64,000 nucleotides of DNA. Source: an uncultured Eubacteriales bacterium. Its GTDB lineage: Bacteria; Bacillota; Clostridia; Oscillospirales; CAG-272. The stretch spans positions 1-64,000 of the forward strand of contig CAOKER010000007.1 in the NCBI GenBank assembly GCA_948467545.1. The letters are read 5' to 3'. Below the pieces are notes generated by a model, which did not search any database, was not told the origin of the DNA, and was given only the letters and a program-made list of their open reading frames with translations. Of this stretch, positions 27,117 through 34,999 are shown in pieces. The position numbers and the translations under genes are program-made. Within the stretch, counting starts at the first letter, position 1. Each line of letters begins with the position of its first letter.

Positions 27117-27196
27117 ACAAGGAAATTAAAATACAAGGAAATGCAAATTCAAGGAAATGCAAATTCTAGAAAATGCAAATTCAAGAAAATGCAAGG
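27117..27196 (+). repeat. Five-unit 16-bp tandem repeat ending at the tmcAL ribosome site
   Basis: Units start at 27117, 27133, 27149, 27165 and 27181, with the consensus (t/a)caaggaaatgcaaat. Each unit carries an AAGGA- or AAGAA-like Shine-Dalgarno core, and the last unit runs straight into AAGGAAAGG before the start codon. Too short and without spacers to be CRISPR. Copy number could vary between strains. Confidence 0.85.
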
Positions 27197-27214
27197 AAAG
27201 GCATGATAATTTTT

Positions 27215-28375
27215 ATGAAAGTGACAGCTGTTGTAGCCGAATACAATCTTTTTCACAACGGACACATAAGACAGCTTGAATACATAAGAGAGCATGACGG
27301 AGAAGATACGCTGAGGCTTGTAATAATGAGCGGAAATTACGTTCAGAGAGGAGAGCTTGCGGTTATCGATAAATATGTGCGCGCTGAGGCGGCTGTTCGG
27401 TGCGGTGCGGATGTTGTGCTTGAGCTTCCTTATCCGTGGAGCTGCGGAAGCGCAGAGTATTTTTCCCGCGGTGCGGTCGGGCTTTATTCAGCTATAGCCG
27501 ACACGGCGCCCGGAACTGAGTTTAAGCTTTGTTTCGGAAGTGAAAGCGGGGATTTACATGAGCTTGTTAAAGCGGCAAAACGTCTTTCCGACGAAAAATA
27601 TATTTCCGCTGTAAGTGACGAGAGAATTAAAAAAACAGACAGAAGTGAATCTGACATAAAAATGCGTGACAGAATTTTCAGGGAACGCTTTGGCGAAAAT
27701 ATGCCGCGCCATCCCAATGATATACTTGGAGCGGAATATATAAAGGCGCTCATGGAACTGGATACAGCCCACAGAATTATTCCTTATACGGTAAAACGTG
27801 ATGGAAATGAAACGGCGTCCGCGGCGCGTTCTTTATTTATATCTCGTGATATGCATACTCTTTCTCAGATATGTCCTGAGCAGGTCATGCGGCTTATAGA
27901 CGGATATACCGCCGTATCCGCGGAACGAATATATCAGGCGGTATATATGAGTCTGATGTCGGGCGGACCTCAGAAAAAAAATACTGACGGAATGACAGAA
28001 GACCTTTTTTTCAGATTTCGTAGGGCGGCGGACAAAAGCGGCGGCTTTGCTGAGCTTATAAGGAAAACGGCCACGAAAAAATATACCGACGCGAGACTTC
28101 GGCGTGTGCTTTTGCATAATCTTTTCGGGGTTACATCAGCGGAGCTGAGAAAAATACCGGATTATACAATTGTATTGGGGTTGTCTTCGGTGGGACGGAG
28201 CTTTATGGCGTCGCTTCGCGGGCGGGATGATATTCCTGTATTCGCTCTGTCGCAATCCGACCGCAGACTGGACGGGGTAGGTGAATATGAAAGATGCGCA
28301 GACAGGCTGTACGCGCTCTCTGCCGGTTATCTCCCCGGATATTTTATCACAAAGCATCCGTATGTGGGAACATAA
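27215..28375 (+). CDS. tmcAL: tRNA(Met) cytidine acetate ligase (DUF795)
   Basis: 386 residues from ATG 27215; ATG 27203 and 27173 are in-frame alternatives, the last lying inside the tandem repeats. A nucleotidyltransferase-fold enzyme that activates acetate with ATP and places it on the wobble cytidine of elongator tRNA-Met. Motifs: VVAEYNLFHNGH (HxGH) at residues 6-17, VIMSGNYVQRGELAVIDKYVRA, VLELPYPWSCGSAEYFS, MPRHPNDILGAEYIKAL. It is divergent from ackA, which handles the same metabolite. AAGGAAAGG is the ribosome site. Confidence 0.93.
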   Translation: MKVTAVVAEYNLFHNGHIRQLEYIREHDGEDTLRLVIMSGNYVQRGELAVIDKYVRAEAAVRCGADVVLELPYPWSCGSAEYFSRGAVGLYSAIADTAPGTEFKLCFGSESGDLHELVKAAKRLSDEKYISAVSDERIKKTDRSESDIKMRDRIFRERFGENMPRHPNDILGAEYIKALMELDTAHRIIPYTVKRDGNETASAARSLFISRDMHTLSQICPEQVMRLIDGYTAVSAERIYQAVYMSLMSGGPQKKNTDGMTEDLFFRFRRAADKSGGFAELIRKTATKKYTDARLRRVLLHNLFGVTSAELRKIPDYTIVLGLSSVGRSFMASLRGRDDIPVFALSQSDRRLDGVGEYERCADRLYALSAGYLPGYFITKHPYVGT

Positions 28376-28475
28376 ATGACAGCGCAAAGCTTTTAATGAA
28401 TATTTTTGTAACGGCATACTTCCTGTAAAAATAAGCTGATTACAGATAAAATAATTATAAAGGAAAATTGTGTTT

Positions 28476-29621
28476 ATGGAAGGCAAGATTGAAGGCAAGC
28501 TTGTAATTATCGCGCCGGATTCTTTTAAGGGAACTCTTTCGGCGTCTCAGGTATGCGATGCGGTAGAGAAAGGAATCAAATCGGCAGGCAGCAGGATAAA
28601 AACTGTAAAAATTCCGGTTGCTGACGGAGGTGAGGGAACTGTATCGGCTCTTTGCGGCAGCAATATAATTCGCAGGACTGTGAAAGGTCCGTTCGGAGAA
28701 TACGTCGATTCATTTTACGGAATTTCTCCGAACGGAACTGCGGTCATTGAAATGGCTGCCGCTGCGGGACTGCCTCTTGCGGAAGGAAGGCTTAATCCGA
28801 TGACCGCGTCTACATACGGCGTCGGAGAGCTTATTCTTCACGCGGTTGAAAGCGGAATACGGAAAATTGCCGTCGGACTCGGAGGAAGCTGTACAAATGA
28901 TGCGGGCTGCGGAATTGCGGCGGCCCTGGGAGTTCGATTCACGGATTCGGACGGCGCCGAATTTGTGCCGTCGGGAGGAACATTATCACGCGTTGAACAT
29001 ATCGATACAGGCGCGGCGAAGAAGCTTCTTTCCGGCATACAGATAGATATAATGTGCGACATAGATAATCCTCTTTACGGGGAGCGCGGAGCCGCATGTG
29101 TGTTCGCACCACAGAAGGGGGCGGACGGCCGCACCGTAAAAATTCTTGACGCCGGACTTGTACATATCTCAGAGATAATAAAAAAAGAGCTCGGCCTCGA
29201 CGTTTCCTCGCTGCCCGGAGGCGGCGCCGCCGGAGGGTGCGGTGCAGGGCTTGCTGCTTTTCTCGGGGGCAGAGTCAGAAGCGGAATTGACGTTGTTCTC
29301 GACTCATCTGGCTTTGACGAATATTTGCATAATGCAGATCTTGTAATAACGGGAGAGGGACATTTTGACCCGCAGAGTATAAACGGCAAGGTGGCGGACG
29401 GAATTGCCGGAAGACTGAGAGACTCGGAAATTCCTCTTGTAGTTCTCGCCGGAGGTGATGCTGAGGTTTCAGAGGCATACGGTAAAGGAATTACCGCTGT
29501 TTTTTCTATCCAGCATGAACCTGTTGCGTTTTCGGAAGCTAAGGATCACAGCTATGAATATCTGAGACGTACTGCTGAGAATGTTATGAGGCTGTTTCTC
29601 TCGGCAAAAAAACATAATTGA
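28476..29621 (+). CDS. Glycerate kinase (GlxK family)
   Basis: 381 residues from ATG 28476 (AAAGGAAAA upstream; GTG 28470 possible). Phosphorylates D-glycerate, usually to 2-phosphoglycerate. Motifs: IIAPDSFKGTLSA at the N-terminus, PVADGGEGTVSAL, AAGLPL, GLGGSCTNDAGCGIAAALG, and LVITGEGHFDPQSINGK. Length is normal. It lies 100 nt downstream of tmcAL on the same strand. Confidence 0.94.
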   Translation: MEGKIEGKLVIIAPDSFKGTLSASQVCDAVEKGIKSAGSRIKTVKIPVADGGEGTVSALCGSNIIRRTVKGPFGEYVDSFYGISPNGTAVIEMAAAAGLPLAEGRLNPMTASTYGVGELILHAVESGIRKIAVGLGGSCTNDAGCGIAAALGVRFTDSDGAEFVPSGGTLSRVEHIDTGAAKKLLSGIQIDIMCDIDNPLYGERGAACVFAPQKGADGRTVKILDAGLVHISEIIKKELGLDVSSLPGGGAAGGCGAGLAAFLGGRVRSGIDVVLDSSGFDEYLHNADLVITGEGHFDPQSINGKVADGIAGRLRDSEIPLVVLAGGDAEVSEAYGKGITAVFSIQHEPVAFSEAKDHSYEYLRRTAENVMRLFLSAKKHN

Positions 29622-29698
29622 CTGCCCGTTGGCTTTTTATGTTATTTGGGCTTGCTATGTAAAAATTATGGAAAACGATATTTATTTCAAAGTAGATG

Positions 29699-29727
29699 TT
29701 GACAAATAAAAAAGATAATGTTATAAT
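29699..29727 (+). promoter_or_regulatory. Consensus promoter of the dockerin gene
   Basis: TTGACA (29699-29704), 17-bp spacer, TATAAT (29722-29727): a perfect match, implying strong expression. Leader about 107 nt. Confidence 0.85.
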
Positions 29728-29840
29728 CATAATTGTAAGTAGTAACAGATTGGTTTTTATCTATGGGGGATTTATTCCGAACAGATAAAGCGGTCTGTTA
29801 TAATATCAGAAAACAAAGCAAGTTAAAATGGAGGTACATG

Positions 29841-31421
29841 ATGAAAAAAACAAAGAAAAAGTTTCTTTCTGTACTGTCGGCCGGCTTAGTAGCTGTACAG
29901 GCGGTTGCGCCGATGCTCGGAACCGGTGTCGGAGCGGTATCGGAAGAGAATCTTGTCAGAAAAGCTACTCCTGTGCTTGACGGAGTGCTGGACGAGGCAT
30001 ATGCTACGTCTTACAGTTTTAAGCTTTCGGACTGGATGAAGGCGGAGAATGCAAAAATGTCAGCGTTTCTGCTGCAAACAAGAGCGTTCAATACCATTTA
30101 CTTTGATGAGGATGGAAATTCGACAGGCTACATAAAGATATATGCAGAGGACGGAAGCGAAATCACTGACGAAATGTTTGCTGATCTTTATGACAGTGAC
30201 TACGACTCTCTTCCGAAAGATGATAAGGGCAGTATAACATGTAAATTTGAATGGACTGACGCCGGATATGCAAGCGAGTATTTTACTGATGCGACATACT
30301 CACTTCTTTGGGATGACGAGGCTGTTTATGTACATGTTTCGGTAACCGATAAGACTCCTTTGGGACTTACGCAGGATCAGTATAATGATGCTTTTTCAGG
30401 CGGCTGGGCGGCTGAGCCGTGGATTGTCGACTGTGTATATGCGACATTGAGGATTGACAATGCTCCTCACACGCAGTATGCGGTATCGGATGGTGATCCT
30501 GAGAAAAACGGTGACCATCCGAAGGGCGAAATTTACATTGATGAAAAGAAATCTACATCGTATACCGATGTTACCGTAATAGCTTCCGGAACGGGAAGCG
30601 GACCGGTAAGAAACGATAAGGGTGAGATTACCGGAACAGTTGATTACGACGGTATTTTCTACTATGCAAATAGAGAAGACTGCTATTTTGATAAAGATAC
30701 CCTCGAAGTTGTTTCCGGAACGAAGCTGACAACACTTAATCCTTTCTCTCTTAACTGGTGGAAATATGCGTTTTATCAGGACGATTATCCCGGCGGAGCG
30801 GAACGCCGTGCGCGTGTATGCGACGGAACCGATACCGAAGAGGGCGAGGAGACTTGCGTAAGCAGTCCGACAAAATTTATAACCACGCATATCATGACGC
30901 CTGAAGCTCTCAAAGAGAGAGATGACGGAAGAGCGGAAAATCTCGAAAATGTTTTCATTGAAGCTACCGACAACGGATATGTTGTAGAAATGAAGATTCC
31001 GCTTACTGAGGAGGCATTTTCGGCAATTGAAAAGAGCGGTAATGTAATTGGACTTGCTCCGCAGATTGTCAACGCTTTGCCGTCGACTTACGGAGCTAAT
31101 ATAACCGGTGGATCCGCACAGAAATTTATTATCAACAGTGTTTCAGAATATATTAACGGTGACAGTGAGAATAGCAGATTAAAAGCTATATCGCTTAAGC
31201 TTACAGACGAAGAATATGTATATGTTCCCGGAGACGTAAACGCAGACGGCGCTGTAAATGCCAAAGATATTGTTCGTCTTATGCAGTATATTGCAAATGA
31301 AGGCAACGGCGTAACGGTAACAAAGACAGATTTAAATAACGACGGAGTTACCAATACAAAGGACCTTGTTCGTCTTATGAAGTACATTGCCGCTGAGGGC
31401 GAAGGCGTAGAAATTTTCTGA
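29841..31421 (+). CDS. Secreted dockerin protein with CBM9-like region
   Basis: 526 residues from ATG 29841, 6 nt after GGAGG (ATG 29838 adjoins). The N-terminal signal peptide has a KKTKKKFL basic start, a hydrophobic core, and a likely cut after a GVGAVS-like site near residue 30. PVLDGVLDEAYATSYSF starts a region resembling carbohydrate-binding CBM9-type domains (about 40-460). The C-terminus has two dockerin type I repeats: VPGDVNADGAVNAKDIVRLM and TDLNNDGVTNTKDLVRLMKY, each a calcium-binding DxNxDG loop plus helix. It should be docked by a cohesin on a scaffold protein encoded elsewhere. No catalytic domain is recognised. Confidence 0.88.
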   Translation: MKKTKKKFLSVLSAGLVAVQAVAPMLGTGVGAVSEENLVRKATPVLDGVLDEAYATSYSFKLSDWMKAENAKMSAFLLQTRAFNTIYFDEDGNSTGYIKIYAEDGSEITDEMFADLYDSDYDSLPKDDKGSITCKFEWTDAGYASEYFTDATYSLLWDDEAVYVHVSVTDKTPLGLTQDQYNDAFSGGWAAEPWIVDCVYATLRIDNAPHTQYAVSDGDPEKNGDHPKGEIYIDEKKSTSYTDVTVIASGTGSGPVRNDKGEITGTVDYDGIFYYANREDCYFDKDTLEVVSGTKLTTLNPFSLNWWKYAFYQDDYPGGAERRARVCDGTDTEEGEETCVSSPTKFITTHIMTPEALKERDDGRAENLENVFIEATDNGYVVEMKIPLTEEAFSAIEKSGNVIGLAPQIVNALPSTYGANITGGSAQKFIINSVSEYINGDSENSRLKAISLKLTDEEYVYVPGDVNADGAVNAKDIVRLMQYIANEGNGVTVTKTDLNNDGVTNTKDLVRLMKYIAAEGEGVEIF

Positions 31422-31486
31422 TAATAGATTCGGTCTGATGTGATTTATAGTTGCATTCGGTATGTATCAATTTATTAATTAAAGTA

Positions 31487-31536
31487 AAAAGCACCTTTTC
31501 ACAGATATATGTATACCTGTCAGAAAAGGTGCTTTT
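31487..31536 (+). terminator. Terminator of the dockerin gene
   Basis: aaaagcaccttttc (31487-31500) pairs perfectly with gaaaaggtgctttt (31523-31536) across a 22-nt loop that can itself pair acag/ctgt; followed by T-rich sequence. Confidence 0.8.
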
Positions 31537-31601
31537 GCTGTTATATCATTTACTTTTCCCAAAGGGAAATCTATGCGAATTATAAATCTGTCAAATAATT
31601 G

Positions 31602-31637
31602 ACGCCTTTATGCATTTAAGTTAATGCATAAAGGCGT
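31602..31637. terminator. Second hairpin in the convergent gap
   Basis: acgcctttatgcatt and aatgcataaaggcgt are perfect 15-bp arms around a 6-nt loop. It probably ends the minus-strand gene 31744-32442. The rest of the gap 31422-31743 holds nothing else recognisable. Confidence 0.6.
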
Positions 31638-31743
31638 TTGTTAATACAAGTGCGTTTGGTGATATAGTGCATGTTAATAAGTTAATAAGATGTTGATTTT
31701 TAACAGGAGATTTTGCTATAAAGAAATTACGCAGCTTTTTTTA

Positions 31744-32442
31744 CTAATCAAAGCATCCGTATACCGACCATGCCTTGTATGCTCCTATTTCCATACTCTT
31801 TTTGTCTGTAGGATTTTCATCCGCTCCGGTTGTAAGGTAAAACGTGAATGTTCTGTTTTTTAAAACCTCGTCGGTATATTCAGACAAATTTTCCGGATAT
31901 ACAAAGGCGGTGATTTTATCTCCATCTTTAAAAGTTCTGAAAGAATTTTCATACTGCTCATATACTTCGGAAATCTTAATTGTCAGCTTGCAGACTGTAT
32001 TTACCGGTATATTGGAGGAATTACTTGTATATATTTCATACTCTTCGATTTCGCCGTCGCAGATTAGCCAAACGTTTCCCTCCGATTCGGTGTTCGATAT
32101 AAAAGAGGAGCGGTAACCTTCTTCATCTGCGGGAAGACTATTTTCTGCTGTTCTGTATGAAACAGTCGATATTTTGTCGACCGGTATTCCGATACTGTAT
32201 TGGGGTGACAGAGAAAAACCTCCGTTTTCCGAATAAGGGAGGAGCCCACTGACAACGGAAAAGCAGCAGAGGATGAATAAAGCGCAGGCACTGATTATGG
32301 CTCCGATACGGAGAAACTTATCTGCCGGAGTAGATATTGCATTTGTTCCGCAGTTATTATGGTTAAAATTTACTGCGTTTTCAGCGTCGGAAATTTTATT
32401 ATTACACACAATTTTCTTTTTACCGTTTTTTTCTTTTTTCAT
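31744..32442 (-). CDS. Membrane-anchored hypothetical protein
   Basis: 232 residues. Residues 1-43 are basic and Asn-rich, probably cytoplasmic; one transmembrane segment lies at about 45-66 (IGAIISACALFILCCFSVVSGLL); the remaining 165 residues are acidic and would be extracellular. The outside part has strand-like stretches (EGNVWLICDGEIEEYEIY; DKITAFVYPENL) and NRTFTFYLTTG. I do not recognise a family. It lies alone between the dockerin and glycosyltransferase genes. Confidence 0.65.
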   Translation of the reverse strand: MKKEKNGKKKIVCNNKISDAENAVNFNHNNCGTNAISTPADKFLRIGAIISACALFILCCFSVVSGLLPYSENGGFSLSPQYSIGIPVDKISTVSYRTAENSLPADEEGYRSSFISNTESEGNVWLICDGEIEEYEIYTSNSSNIPVNTVCKLTIKISEVYEQYENSFRTFKDGDKITAFVYPENLSEYTDEVLKNRTFTFYLTTGADENPTDKKSMEIGAYKAWSVYGCFD

Positions 32443-32655
32443 GCCGCATACCGTCCTGTTTGCAGAAGTTTATTTTGCTTATATGACCTCGAAGACATAT
32501 ATATATTTTATATAATAATTATAACATATTTTAATAAAAAAATCCATAGTTTTTTGAAGTTAATTTATGTTTATTTTATTAGATCGAAGAAAGTCTTTTC
32601 GGTCTATAATAAGAACGGACTGCGTCGGTTAAGAATTTCTTAAGGATTTGCATAA

Positions 32656-32684
32656 TTGTATCTTAAAAATAATTTTTGTATAAT
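32656..32684 (+). promoter_or_regulatory. Promoter of the glycosyltransferase/two-component group
   Basis: TTGTAT (32656-32661), 17-bp spacer, TATAAT (32679-32684); predicted start near 32691, leader about 130 nt. Nothing else was recognised in the gap 32443-32820. Confidence 0.65.
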
Positions 32685-32820
32685 TATTTCAGCGTAAAGC
32701 AATACAAAATTGCCCGTAAATTTTGTAAAGGCGTACTTAAAATTCTCCATAAACGGACTTTTTATCTTATTTAATTTCGGTGCGCCTTTGTTTATATCAA
32801 CTTTACAAGAAGGTAAAAAA

Positions 32821-34080
32821 ATGATATACTTACAGTTAATCGGTAAAATAACGGCGGTTCTTCTCTTTGTTTTCGGTGCTTACCAGCTGCTGTATATTCC
32901 AATCGCGCTTGTTTTTCGCAAAAAAACGGCTGAAGTTGAAGAGACTAACAGTTATGCCGTGCTTATATGTGCCAGAAATGAAGCGGCTGTAATTTCTGAT
33001 TTGATTTCCAGTATAAAAAACCAGACTTATAATCGGGAGCTTATAAAAATATTTGTAATGGCTGATAACTGTACAGATGAAACGGCGTCGGTCTGCCGTG
33101 CTCTCGGAGTGGTGGTATATGAGCGCAAAAACACGGAAAAAATCGGTAAGGGGTATGCACTTGAAGCTCTGCTTGATAATATTGCGGCTGACTATCCCGG
33201 CGGATTTGACGGTTATTTTGTTTTTGACGCAGACAATGTGCTTGACAAATCATACATTTCGGAGATGAACAGAGTTTTCTGTTCGGGTTATGATATAGTT
33301 ACCGGATACAGAAATTCAAAGAATTACGGAGACAATATGATTTCAGCCGGATATGCGCTTAGTTTTTTAAGAGAGGGAAGATTTTTGAATTATCCGAGAT
33401 ATATTGTAGGATCGGGTTGTACTATAGGCGGAACGGGTTTTATGTTTTCGAGGGAAATACTCGAAGAACAAGGCGGATGGAAATTTCATCTGCTGACAGA
33501 AGATATTGAATTTTCCGCTTATCATATAATTCACGGAAGAAAAATCGGCTTTGCTCAGGATGCGATTTTCTATGACGAACAGCCTGTTACATTAAAACAA
33601 TCATGGGATCAGAGACTTCGCTGGGTAAAGGGATATATGCAGGTTCTCAGAAAATACGGTTTAAAACTTCTCCGCGGTGTGTTCAAAGGAGAATTTGCAT
33701 GCTTTGATATGATTTCATCATTAACTCCGATTTTTATTTTATCTGCGGTAGGTATGCTTACTAATGCACTTACCGCGCTGTTGATGCTGTTTTCCGGGGA
33801 ATCTGCGGTGCTTGCCGCGGTTGTGCTGGCGGAGCCGCTAATCTGGGCATACGGTACTATGTTTATAATTGGTTTTATCACGGTAATAAGCGAATGGAGC
33901 CGTATTCATACGTCGGCCGCGAAAAAAATTATATATTCTTTTACATTTCCAGTTTTTCTGCTGTCATATCTTCCGATTGCAATTGTCGCTTTGTTTTCTA
34001 AAAATGTCAGCTGGAAGCCGATTGTTCACAGAGGAAGTCGCACATCTCTGCCTGCGAGGCCGAAGAAGAGGCTTGAGTGA
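32821..34080 (+). CDS. Membrane glycosyltransferase, family 2
   Basis: 419 residues from ATG 32821 (AGAAGG upstream; the upstream in-frame start at 32710 lacks one). One N-terminal transmembrane helix (residues 3-28); a GT-A domain with AVLICARNEAAVI, FVMADNCTDETA, the DAD metal site in FDADNV, the acceptor motif LLTEDIEFS, and QRLRWVKG (QxxRW, as in processive synthases); then three or four C-terminal helices. It likely makes a surface polysaccharide or glycolipid. The next genes encode a two-component system, possibly its regulator. Confidence 0.9.
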   Translation: MIYLQLIGKITAVLLFVFGAYQLLYIPIALVFRKKTAEVEETNSYAVLICARNEAAVISDLISSIKNQTYNRELIKIFVMADNCTDETASVCRALGVVVYERKNTEKIGKGYALEALLDNIAADYPGGFDGYFVFDADNVLDKSYISEMNRVFCSGYDIVTGYRNSKNYGDNMISAGYALSFLREGRFLNYPRYIVGSGCTIGGTGFMFSREILEEQGGWKFHLLTEDIEFSAYHIIHGRKIGFAQDAIFYDEQPVTLKQSWDQRLRWVKGYMQVLRKYGLKLLRGVFKGEFACFDMISSLTPIFILSAVGMLTNALTALLMLFSGESAVLAAVVLAEPLIWAYGTMFIIGFITVISEWSRIHTSAAKKIIYSFTFPVFLLSYLPIAIVALFSKNVSWKPIVHRGSRTSLPARPKKRLE

Positions 34081-34135
34081 TATGTGCGGATAAACTTATT
34101 ATGTATTTGATCTGTTTGAGGAGGCAAAAAATATA

Positions 34136-34825
34136 ATGAATAATATTCTGATTTGTGATGACGAAAGAGATATTGTATCGGCGGTGAAAATTTACTTGAC
34201 TGCCGAGGGATTTAACGTTTTTGAAGCATACAACGGAAAGGAGGCCATTGATGTTATAAACCGTGAAGATGTGCACCTTGTTCTTCTGGATGTTATGATG
34301 CCGGTGATGGACGGTATTACGGCTATAGCGCGTATACGAGAAATTTCAAATGTTCCGGTTATAATGCTGACGGCCAAGTCTGAGGATACCGATAAAATAC
34401 TTGGTTTAAACATAGGGGCGGATGATTATGTTACTAAACCTTTCAATCCGGTTGAACTTATTGCAAGGGTAAAGTCTCAGCTGCGGCGGTACATGACGCT
34501 TGGCGGCGGAGCCGCAAAGCCGTCTCAGCTTATGATAGGCGGTATAAAGCTTGATGACGATTCAAAAAGCGTTACCGTCGATTCTGTTCCGGTTTCCCTG
34601 ACGCCGCGTGAATATGACATTTTGCACTTTTTGATGAGAAATGTCGGCACAGTGTTTTCTCCGCGTGATATTTACCGCAGCGTGTGGGGGGAAGAACCGT
34701 ACGGAGCCGAAAATGCGGTGGCTGTTCATATAAGACATCTTCGTGAAAAAATTGAAATCAACCCTGCGGATCCAAGATATATAACAGTCGTTTGGGGAAA
34801 GGGCTATAAATTTAAAGGCGAGTAA
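34136..34825 (+). CDS. Response regulator, OmpR/PhoB family
   Basis: 229 residues. Receiver domain (1-120) with ILICDDERDI, phospho-acceptor Asp52 in LVLLDVMMP, Thr in VIMLTAKS and Lys in YVTKPF; then a winged-helix DNA-binding domain (135-229) ending VHIRHLREKIEINP, WGKGYKFKGE. GAGGAGGCAAA lies 12 nt upstream of ATG. Partner kinase starts 174 nt after the stop. Resembles VanR/VncR-type regulators; targets unknown. Confidence 0.95.
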   Translation: MNNILICDDERDIVSAVKIYLTAEGFNVFEAYNGKEAIDVINREDVHLVLLDVMMPVMDGITAIARIREISNVPVIMLTAKSEDTDKILGLNIGADDYVTKPFNPVELIARVKSQLRRYMTLGGGAAKPSQLMIGGIKLDDDSKSVTVDSVPVSLTPREYDILHFLMRNVGTVFSPRDIYRSVWGEEPYGAENAVAVHIRHLREKIEINPADPRYITVVWGKGYKFKGE

Positions 34826-34999
34826 TAAATCCGACGGAGTAAACGACGTAGGGATCGACGGAGAAACCGAAAGAAAATTTTCACGCTTTGTTTTTCTGAC
34901 ATCTTAGGAGTTTTTGCTTGACGGTCGATGAGTCGGCATTTTATCAGGTATGAGGTTGAACAAAATTCCCGTATATACGAAAAAGGTGTGGTCATAAAA

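Noticed and set aside
27117..27196. CRISPR array
   Set aside because: The 16-bp units are contiguous with no spacers and there are no cas genes.
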